A DNA stretch of 64,000 nucleotides from Bolinopsis microptera (lineage: Eukaryota; Ctenophora; Tentaculata; Lobata; Bolinopsidae). Under the pieces are notes generated by a model that was given only the letters and a program-made list of their open reading frames with translations, did no database searches and had not been told where the DNA came from. The position numbers and the translations under genes are program-made. The stretch is from contig NC_087084.1 in NCBI RefSeq assembly GCF_026151205.1, forward strand, positions 4,271,538 to 4,335,537. Direction: 5' to 3'. Below are positions 54,700-64,000 of this stretch, one piece after another. Every line of letters starts with the position of its first letter. The first letter of the stretch is position 1.

Positions 54700-55850
54700 T
54701 ACGCGCTGTTTAAAAAAGGGTCCCCCAGGGGGTCCCCCCCACCGCGAGGGTGTATAAGCGATTTCCTAACCCCCTTAAACTGGTCGGAACTGGGGATCCC
54801 CCGGGGAAATGGGTGCACCGGCAGAGTCGGATTTAAAAAGCGATGGCGCTTATGAACGCTTTTTCCCGGCTTTTTCACACCCTCCTGGGGGCAGTTTGGT
54901 TAAAGCGTTTTTTAATGCCCCCCTAACTGTTCGGAACGGGGGGTGCCGGAATTAAAAAAAGGGCTTATAAACCCGTTTTCTAAATTTCCCTTAAACTGGT
55001 GGGAAAAATGGAGAGTCCCCCCCACTTGCATGTGCTTTTCGGAAACCCTGGGGTGCCCCGGGGCGAGTCGGTTAAAGCGCTATCTTTAGGCGCTTATGAG
55101 CTTTTTTTTCCGCTTTTCCCCCCCCCGGGCCCTGGTTGGCAAGAATTATAAAGCGTTATAAGCGTTTTTTAAAAGCTGCCCCCAACGGGTCGGGGGGGGG
55201 GGGTTTGCGGAATTTTGGGGTTAGGATTTTTTTTTCCCCCTTAATGGCGAATTTAAATGATCCCGCTTATAAGTTTTTGGAAACCTGGGGGGCACCGGCA
55301 GAGTCAGGATTTAAAAAAGCGCTTTTAGGCGTTTGTTTGCTTTCTACCGCTTTTCCATCCCCATGGCCTGGTTGGGGTAGGAATTAGAAAGCGCTTATAA
55401 GCGCTTTTTAATGCTGCCACAAACCCTGGTCGCAACGGGGGGTCCCCCAAAAATTTAAAAAAGGCGCTTTAAGCATTTTTTTCAATGCTGCCCCTTAATT
55501 GCGGTCATTCTGGCAGCTCGGCCGGCACAAGAGCCTTTCGCCGACATGTCGTGTGAAAACCCTTATTGAGTGCGCGGCGGGGGTTTCAGAAACGCTCGCG
55601 TTAATGCTGCCCAACCTGGTCGCAACGGGGGGTCCCCGGAATTAAAAGGCTTATAAGCGATTTCTCATTTTAAATGTGGGTGGGGGAGGCCCCCCTCTTG
55701 GTTTTTTGGTGGGGTCCCCGGAGAGTCGGGGGAAAAAAAGGTTATAGGGCGCATGCGCTTATTAGCCCCAGGAACCATGGGTGGTTGGGGAAAAGGGTTA
55801 AAAGGCTTTTTTAATGGGGCCCCTAAGGATTTGAAAAGCGGTTAAAGCGT
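54700..55850. repeat. Noisy tandem array of the palindrome unit
   Basis: About ten copies of units with GCGCTTATAAGCGCTTTTTA, ATGCTGCC, CTGGTCG(C/G)AACGGGG and GGAATTAAAA, spaced roughly 80-120 bp. Confidence 0.75.
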
Positions 55851-55989
55851 TACATTCACTTTTTATTGCGGGGTTTTTACCGATTTATCTACATTTATCA
55901 ACTGGATTTTAAAATAGTTTTTTGACTGGCGATTGGGCCCCCGCAAAAAGGTTGTACGGCCGGAAATTTTCCCCGAAAAAAATTGTAAA

Positions 55990-56480
55990 AAATTTTAAGC
56001 GCTTGAAGGTTTTTATATTGGTTAGGGGGTGGTTGTCTGGTGGCGATCGATGCGGGGGCTGCCTCATCGAATCAGCATACCACTTTACTTCAGAAAAGCA
56101 AAAAAAAAAATATAGTTATGAAATTAAATTATTGCGCTGGGGGGGGACGCCAGTCTGTAAAGAGTATGACAGCCTGTTTAATCATGTCATTTCCAAGAAT
56201 CTCTAGTCGGGTGAAACGAACCGACGTCTGAAAAAAAATTGCCGGGGTGCTCATTGAAAGTTAGGTGTGTGCGTGACCAGCATTCACGTCTTGTTCAAAT
56301 CAATTTTGGGCAAAAAAAAAAGTACCGCTGGGCTACAATAGGAAAAAAAAGTAATGGGTTTTTAATACGCTAGTAAAGCGCGCGGTGGGCTGTGGGATAA
56401 AAATTGTTTAAAAATTTTGGGTTTTTAATAGTAAAAATGCATAAATAAACCCCGCCCGTTGCGGTTTGATCGCTCCCGAA
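55990..56480 (+). repeat. Noisy direct copy of 48780-49270
   Basis: Shares ATCTCTAGTCGGG, GTGTGCGTGACCAGCATTCA and TACGCTAGTAAAGC with the clean copy in the same order. Confidence 0.85.
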
Positions 56481-57569
56481 ACGCTCGCCCCCAATTTTAA
56501 GAACTTCTTGTGAAAAGGCCTTTGGGTTTGGCCCTTGATTAATCGGGTATTTTGGACGCTGTCCGATCACCCCCCCCGACGTGGGTAAAATATTTCCCCC
56601 GGAGGTTTGGGGTTCTTTGCTTATTTTGTTATTTGGGGGTGCACCTTTTAAAAAAAAAACTTTGCTGGATTTAAAATTTTTTTGTCCTTTTTTTTTCTGA
56701 GATGTGAGAATTTTCACAATACCAAAATTTTTTTTACTTTTGGAAAGATCAGTGGTTTCGCCTAGGTGCCCCATTTGTGGTCGCCGGTTTTGGAGCAAAA
56801 TTAGCTGTAAAAGTTGCGAAATTTGACCCAAATTTTACCAATTGTTTATTTTTGGTATTATTTTGGTTATATCTTCAGTTCTTGAATGGATCATTCTGAA
56901 AATTGGCGACGGGCCTTCCAAAGGGCTTTCACAACTGTCCGAAAAATTTTTGGGGGATATTTGGAGTTAATATAGTGATCAAAAGGGGGGAAAAAAACGC
57001 TGCTTTTAGGTAAAATAAAGTTGATGGTTGGAATTTTTTTAAACTTTTGGCACCTTTCTTGTAAGTTTATAATAGTTAACAAAATTTTGTTGCAATCAAA
57101 AGGGGGAAGGAATTCAATATTTATTTGTTTGAAAAAAAATTTTGCTCCCCCGAAATTAGCGCCTAAAAAACATCCTCAGTCGGCACCGGCGGCTCACTGT
57201 CGATGCATGGGCACTACCTACTTTTTTTGCATTGTATATCATGTGTAGCTTATTTTTGTATTTAAAAACGGTTTTCTTTTCGTCGCCAAAAAAATTTCAC
57301 GGACCCTTGGTTTTTAGGTTTTGAATACAAAACAATTTTACATCAAAAACCCTAAACCCAAACTAACCCCGAAGAACCATACCCCCCGTACCCCAAACCC
57401 AAACCCAAATGAGTCCTACACAATCGAAATCATGTTTTAAATTTTTCACGGACTAAACCCGGTTTTTTCCCTACGCTGGCGGGTGTTTTGGGATCCCCGT
57501 CCCAAAAAAATATCCTTTAGATCAAAGTCTTTAAAGGCTTTTTCACAGAATTTTCTTAAAATTTTGGGG

Positions 57570-58080
57570 GGAGCGATTTGTAGAGCGACTCAACGGCAAG
57601 CTGGCGCGGTTTATTTGTTGAGTTTTACTATTTTAATAACCAAAAATTTTTCAAGCTATCTCCCAGCCGCCTTTTCACCCCGCCCCGGCTTTACTAGGGG
57701 GTATTTTAATTACTTTTTTCCTATTTGGTTTAACCTTCCCCCCCCCCCCGGGGCGCGGGGGCAACCCCTTTTTTTTTATGTCCAAGATTGGGTTTGAACA
57801 AGTACGTGAATGGTGGTTTTCCCCACACACTAACTTTCAAAAGGGGCCCCCGCACTTTTTTCAGGGGGTCGTGGTTTGCTCAGCCCCGACTTGATAAAAA
57901 ATTTCCCGGAATGACAGATTGAAAAGGTTGTCATACTCGTTGACAGAAACCCCCCCCGGGGCCCCCTGGGCCCCGCCCCCAATTAAAATTTTAATTTCCC
58001 CTCCCCACCCCCATATTTTTCTTTTGCCCCCCAAGGGTTCCCCCCGGAATGTGAAAGGGGTGTATGACAATGTCGATTGA
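57570..58080 (-). repeat. Noisy inverted copy of the same head (48800-49230)
   Basis: Reverse-complement landmarks: TGTCATACTCGTTGACAG, CTTTACTAG, ACAAGTACGTGAATG. With 55990-56480 it forms an inverted pair about 1.1 kb apart. Confidence 0.75.
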
Positions 58081-58379
58081 AGGCCCCCCCGGCCCCCCCC
58101 CCCCCGCCGCCCCCCCCAGGACAACCAAACCCCTCATTAAAAATTTTAAATTTAAAACCCGCTTGCCCCAAGGTTTTTTTAATTTCTGGGCCCAAATTTT
58201 TGTCGGGGGAACTTTGCCGGGGCCCCTTTCACTTAGCCTTTTTTGCTTGGCTTTTAGTGCCGTTTAAAAAAAAATGTTTAAATTTCCCCCCTTGACAAAA
58301 GTAGATAAATCGGGAAAAAGTTAAAAAAACCGAAATTTAAAAAGTAAATTTTAATTTTCTTTATTAAACCCCTTTTCTA

Positions 58380-60650
58380 ATCCTTTGGGGCCGCATTTTA
58401 AAAAAGGCTTATAAGTGCTTTCTAATTCCTGCCCAAACCCGCCCCCAAAAGGGGGATGGGAAAAAAACGGAGATACAAGATAAGCGATAAAAAGGGCCTA
58501 TAAACGCTTTTTTTAAACCTTTACCCCCTTTTCCGGTGCACCCCAGGTTGCTCAGAAAAGCCCCTTCGGGGTGGGCATCCCGTTTCCCACCAAAGGTTTT
58601 TAACCAGGTTAGGGGGGAAGAATTTGAAAAAAATGCTTATAAGGGGCCCCTTTTTAAATTTCCCGGGGACTTTGCCGTTACGGGCCGGTTTGTTTGGGAG
58701 CATTGAAAAAAAAAAACGCTTTTAAGCGCTTTATAATTCTTGCCAAAAAAGGCCATGGGTAATGGGAAAAAACGGAGAAAAGGGGATCTTTAAACGCACT
58801 AAAAAGCGCTTTTTAAAACCTGGCTTGCCGGTGCACCCCAGGTTTCTCAGGAAAAGCACATGCCCAAATGGGTTTTTGGCACCTCCCCCCCCCCCCCAGT
58901 TCCCCCACCAGGTTAAGGGGGTTGAAAAAATCGCTTTTAAGCGCTTTTAAATTCCGGGGGACTACCCCATTCGACCAGGTTAGGGGCGGATTTGGGAAAA
59001 AAGGGTTTTTGCGCTTTTAAAAATTTGGGGACTTTCCCCCCTTTCCCACCGGGAAGGGGGGCGCCATTGAGGAAACGCTTATAAACGGGCTTTTTTAATT
59101 TTTGCCAACCCATGACCTTTTGGGTGTTAGGAAAAGTGGTAGAAAAAACGATTAAAAAGGGCATTTTTAAACGTTTTTTAAAACCCGACTCTGCCGGTGC
59201 AAATCAGGTTTTCAAAAAAGCACAGCAAGGTTTTTCCCACCAAGGGTTTTTAAGGGGGAAATTTAAAAAAATCGCTTTTTAAGCGGTTTTAAATTTTCCC
59301 GGGCAAATACCCCTGTTTTTCCGACCTTTTAGGGAGCATCCAAACCCAAAAAAAGGTTATAAGCGCCCCCCTGGCCTGGATGATAGGGGAAAAACGGTTT
59401 TAAAAAAGCGGGTGAAAATTTGCGATTTTTAATTTTGCCGTAATAAAAACCGGGTTTCTAAAAAAAACCGCTTTTTAAACGATTTTTTAAGCGGTTATTT
59501 TAAGATGTAATTTTGCGTTTTTTCCTTTTAAATCAATTTTTAAAAACGCTTTTTTTAAAACGCTTTATTTACGCTTTTTCCAAAAAGCTTTAAAAAACCC
59601 CCAAATTAAAGCGCTTATAATTTGCTTTATAAATGGTTCCAAAAAAAGCGCCTTTTCCCCATCGTTATCCGGGGGGGCCCAATTTTCCCCTTATCCACCC
59701 CCTTTTTTTTTGGCCCCCCAAATTTCCCACTGGAAAAACCCCTTTTAAATCGTCAGCGGGCGCTTGTTTAAAACGCTTTTTTAAAAACGCTTATAAGGGG
59801 CTTTTAAAATTTAAAAAGCGCCTTTTTTGAATTATTTACACCCAATTATTTGTCGATTTAAAAAGCGATTTTTTTTTGAACCGGTTTTTTAAACGTTTAA
59901 AAAAAAAGCGATTGTAAACGGGTTTTTTTTAAAGAGCGAGAAAGCGCCCCCAAAAAGGGGATTTTTTGGCGCCATAATAAAAAACGGTTTTTTGGAAACT
60001 TGCCCCCTTTAATACCCTAAACACATTGCTATTTTCCCAAAATTATTTTGGAAAATTGGACTGTGATCAAAAAAGCGTTTCTGCCCCTAACCGACCAGGT
60101 TTGGGGCCCGCCCTCGAAAAAAAAAGGGTTTTTAAGGGGCCCTTTAATTTTTTTCCTACCTGGCCCCGGGGTGATAGGAAAACCCGGTTAAAATTTTAAA
60201 AACAGGAAAATAGCGATTTAATTTAAAAGTAATAAACGTTTTTTCCCGACTCAATTTTAAAAAAACCCCTTTTAGGCGCTTTATTTGCCTTTAAAAAACG
60301 CTAATTGGGGAACCCCCCCTTATAAGCGCCAATAATCGCTTATAAAGGGGTTCCCAAAAAAACGCCTACGAATCGTTATTTTGGCCCCACCCCTTAAACC
60401 CCCGTTTTTGGCGCCAAAACCTTTTCTGGAAAATTTGCTTTAAAATTTTAAATCGTTCCGGGGGGACTTATGAAGGGTTATTCCCGGCCCAATAGTAATA
60501 AGCGCTTTTTAATTTACAAAAAAAGGGTTTTTTTTTTTAAATTTTGACACGATTATAGTCGTTATAAAACGATTTTTTTTGAACCCTTTATAATCGTTAA
60601 AAAAAAATCGATTGTAAACGGTTAAAAAAAAAAACGCAGAGGAAAAACGT
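58380..60650. repeat. Long noisy array of the palindrome unit
   Basis: Repeated AAAGCGCTTTT and GCTTATAA(A/G)CGCTTTT motifs with (G/A)CCAGGTTAGGGG (the reverse complement of the CTAACC(C)TGGTC spacer) place most units in the opposite orientation to 54700-55850. Confidence 0.7.
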
Positions 60651-60889
60651 CAATAAAACAATTATCGGCGCCGATCATAAAATATCCCTTTTGGAAATTG
60701 CCCGCCAAAAAACTGCGCGGTTTTTTCTTAGATTTACACTTTTTTTGAGTTTTACCGGGTATCTTTTTAAAAACAACTTAAATTTTTTTTAAAATTTTGG
60801 GGGCCCGGGAAAATTAAAGGGAAGGGGGGCCCCGGGGGGGCCTTTTTGGGGGGGGGGGGGGATGGGGGGGGGGGTAAGGTTTTGGAGTG

Positions 60890-61250
60890 ATTTTTTGAAA
60901 ATATCCTGAAAAAGGGGTAATAACTCCATCACGGGGGGGAAATATTTGGGTTTATAAAAAATTTAAAAAACATTAATTTTAATGTTAAAATACTTTTTAT
61001 TCATAATTAAAAATTTATTTAACATTAAACAAAATTCCCAAATCCCATTCAAAAAAAATTTTAACCCCAAAAATTTTTTTGTTTTGTTTTTAATCATATA
61101 ATTTAAAGCTTTATTTTTTGATTCTTACTCAGAAGGAAAGACCCCCTTTAACTGATTAAACAAAAAATGGAACCCTTTTGGTTAAAAAATTTTTAAGGGC
61201 CCGTGGGAAAGTTAAAACAAGAAAATGGAAAATTTTTTCCGGGTTTAAAA
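60890..61250 (+). repeat. Noisy direct copy of 48050-48350
   Basis: ATAACTCCATCAC, the foldback around ATTTATTTAACATTAAA and a following CTTACT(T/C)AG(T/A)AGGAA block recur in order. Confidence 0.7.
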
Positions 61251-61439
61251 TTTTTGCAAATTGGTTTATTAATTAAATTTATTTCATGTTTTGTGTTTAA
61301 ATTTTAAATTTTACTTCCCAAAACCCAACTGGGGGTTGGGTTGGGTTTTTCCCAAAGGGCTTCTTTTTATACATATATTAATTTCCGATTTTTGGACAAC
61401 AATTTAGTCAGGAAGGTTGAATTTTTAAACGAAAATTTC

Positions 61440-62330
61440 GAAGAAAATACACAGCCCCAGGGCCCCTGTGAGATACTGCTGTAACCAAAAAATTTTAAGG
61501 GTTCTTAATGAACAATTTGACTAGGGAATTTGTATCAACCTACCACTGAAGGGTTGGGTAACATTTGTTTTTTTAAAACCCCTACCGAACAGTGAAAACC
61601 GGGGTCCTTTTTAACATTTTTTTTAAATGCAAACCCTTTTATAAATGGAACCGGTTTAAATTTTAATTTTTTTAAAACCTTTTTCTAAATCCCCGCCGGG
61701 TTTTGGCCCCCCATTAAATCTATAATTTCCCCTTTGGTTTTATTTTTAAAAAAATTTATTTCAAGGGCCCCCCTACCCCCCCCAAATTAGGAAAAATGAA
61801 AAAACAAAAAAATTTTAAAATGACAAAACAAATTGTGAACCCCTTTTTAAAACCCTTTTTAAAGGGAGCCTGGGGGGAATGAAAATACAAGAAAATGAAA
61901 GTAATTTTCTCCCTTTAAATTTTTTACCAAAAACTGTTCAAATTTAAATTTTATTTCATTTAAATGTGTTCATTTTCCCACTTTTTACGTTCCCAACCGA
62001 AAATTGGGTTTTTTTCCAAAAACCCACATAATAAACAGATTTTTGTCACCCGAAACCCTTTCCCGAAATTCCGGGGACGGGGGCCTCATGTATTGAAACG
62101 AAAATCACGAGAAAAAACACAGACCTCCGCCCCTGTTGGATACTGCTGTTAAACCCCGACATTTCAAGCTTTTTCTGAAAAGAACAATTTGCTTTGTAAT
62201 AGTATCCCAAACCCACCCCCCTGAAGATGGTTAAAATTTTTACCCTTTTACCCAACTGTTGAACTGGTGTCCCTTTTAACTTTTTTAAAAAAAATTTCAA
62301 ACCCATTGATAAAGGAACCCGGGTTAACAT
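61440..62330 (+). repeat. Noisy tandem duplication, ~660-bp offset
   Basis: 61440-61690 and 62105-62330 share ACACAG, GCCCCTGT, GATACTGCTGT, GAACAATTTG and later blocks in the same order. Confidence 0.55.
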
Positions 62331-63969
62331 TTTTTAAAAGGGTTTTTATAAAAACTGCAGTTTTCCTCCGGGCTTCAAGTTATCATTGCCATTTCATATC
62401 CCCCGGGAACTTTTTGCCGTTTTTGGACGTGAAAGAAGAAAGAGGGGCCCAGGGAGAAAATTTCGGTCCACAGAGATCGGCCCCTTTAGTATTTTATTGT
62501 GCAGGGGTTTGGTTTGGGAAATTTTTGGGAAAAAGCCCCTGCATTTTTAAGCATTTCTTCCCTTTTTCTCTACAGGTTTTGGTGGGTTTTGTGCATTGGG
62601 GATAAAGTTTACCCAAAAAAATTTTTTAAACGTTTGTTCCCTGTCCATTGGGCAATTTAAATTTGTAAATTTTCCTTTAATTTTTTTCGTTTTTTTGAAT
62701 TTTTTTTTCCCAAAAATTTAGAAATTTTACCAAGAATTTTCCCCCATTTTTCCCCTTTGGTATTCAGTTTGTCAAGAAAATTTTTTTTTTTTAAAACGGG
62801 CAATTTTTTAATTTTTTTACGTATTTTTTACTTTGGTAAAAATTTTTTCGAAATTTGTTAACCCCTATTGGGGGGGAAATCAAGAAACAATTTGAGCTTT
62901 TTGCATCCGTTGTTAAAAAGGGGGTTTTTTTCTTCCCCTATTGGCTTTTTTTGGAAAACCCTTTAAAAGGGTTGTTTTTTTTATGGATCCCCTTTTTTTG
63001 GGGGGTTTAAATTTTGGGATGTTTTGGTCTTTTGGGCATTTGTCTGCTTTTTTTTTTGTTTCAAGGTTTTAACTGTGTATCTTCGTTCAATTTGTAATTT
63101 TTACCTAGGAGATCTTCGGGGAAAAATTTTTTCTAAAAAGGGGGTTTTTGGGAAAATTCTTCCCCAAGTGGGTCCAAACATTTGTATCCCCTAAAACTTT
63201 AAAAAGGCATCGGATTTATTTTGTAAACCCACGTGGGGCTGAGCGTAAGTTTCATGGGAAAAAGCCTTTGTGGGTTTTCAAGAAAGTTGGAAGGAGAGAA
63301 GTTGAGTGCCCCGGGTAGTGGTTTATGATCGAAAAAACCCCAAAGGGAAAGGTGGATTTGGGCATATGGCCCTACTAAATTACTGCAGTTTGGTGATCTA
63401 AATAAGTAGTCAACCAACGCTTGGCCCCCCCGCCGGGGGTTTTGGATACAAAAGGGGGGAAGGGGCCCCAAAAGAGGTTCCTAAAGTTCTCCCCTTTAGA
63501 TTTTGGAGTTCATTATTTTCCCGCATTTTTTAGAAAAGGGTTTTTTGTTTTTTTGTTCGACTTTTTGGCCTTTTTGGGTTTCCCGGTTGGGAAATTCTTG
63601 GAGGGCCCTTTGGGGTGGGGTTGTCTTTTTGGCAGGGGAAAGAAGCTCTCCCTAGCCACATTTCCCCCCTTTTTATGAAAATCAATGTCTTTTGGCCCAT
63701 ACGCGAGTTGAAGTCAACCCCAGGTAATAAAAATTCGCCTTTACTAGAAAAACATTTAAAAAAATTGGTCAGTTTCCCGGATGGGGTCAAAGCCCTGAAA
63801 TATTGGTTTTTTTTAGAGGAAGGGTTACTTGGGGTTAATGTTTTTAGTTTAACAATAATTATTTATCTTTCCCCCCAAAGTAATTTTTTTCCAAAATTTA
63901 CAGGGGAAAAAATATCTTCAATTGTGGATTTTTCCCGGGTTTTTCGCCTTTGGGGTATTTCGTTTTGGA

Positions 63970-64000
<31 letters not shown>

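Larger units (their letters stand above)
54085..64000. other. Low-quality consensus tract to the window end
   Basis: The same homopolymer-inflated texture as 21890-26750 begins at about 54085 and continues to the terminal poly-T (63970-64000). Where a clean homologue exists (48.0-50.2 kb) the differences are mainly run-length changes and small deletions, consistent with base-calling error. ORFs inside are not reported. Confidence 0.75.

Noticed and set aside
54085-64000. Numerous 60-150-codon ORFs rich in Phe, Lys, Pro and Gly
   Set aside because: They fall in homopolymer-inflated sequence where codon structure is destroyed; Phe/Lys/Pro/Gly are simply the codons of T, A, C and G runs.

Overview
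The window looks like genomic DNA of a non-vertebrate animal, most likely a cnidarian or another early-branching marine metazoan (inference; no marker gene is decisive). It is AT-rich, its genes are split by GT-AG introns, and its exons encode animal extracellular modules (SRCR, LDLa, CCP/sushi, ephrin-receptor-like GCC2/GCC3, a farnesoic-acid-O-methyltransferase-like domain) plus a rhodopsin-like 7TM receptor. About half of the window is transposons and repeats.

Minus-strand gene (13,691 to 2,567). A signal-peptide exon, an FA-like exon, two SRCR exons and one long terminal exon follow each other with matching splice phases. They predict a mosaic receptor: signal peptide, FA-like domain, SRCR, Cys-rich region, LDLa repeats, 7TM. 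A broken LINE fills the intron before the terminal exon. That exon carries two apparent frameshifts, one in an A6 run. A 15-bp GC-rich minisatellite lies just upstream of the start codon.

14.6-33.9 kb. Mostly repeats: a MITE, a 400-bp tandem duplication, dispersed repeats and two LINEs of one family. One LINE is 5'-truncated on minus; the other is nearly full length on plus, with an SGNH-esterase-like ORF1 and an 1125-codon ORF2. A tract from about 21.9 to 26.75 kb has inflated homopolymers and looks like unpolished consensus.

Plus-strand gene (33,931 to at least 46,987). A signal-peptide exon is followed, after a 7.1-kb intron, by an FA-like exon, five GCC2/GCC3 exons made by tandem duplication, and a CCP exon. 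All are phase 1-1. Its first intron holds a 3.7-kb TIR element with a telomere-like minisatellite and a MULE copy nested inside. A later intron holds a second MULE (9-bp target duplication) and a hAT-type MITE (8-bp target duplication).

48-64 kb. No convincing gene. A repeat family built on the palindrome AAGCGCTTATAAGCGCTT appears cleanly at 48.8-50.2 kb. It reappears, rearranged, inverted and error-laden, across 54.4-61.3 kb, inside a second low-quality tract that runs to the window end. ORFs in that tract should not be trusted.
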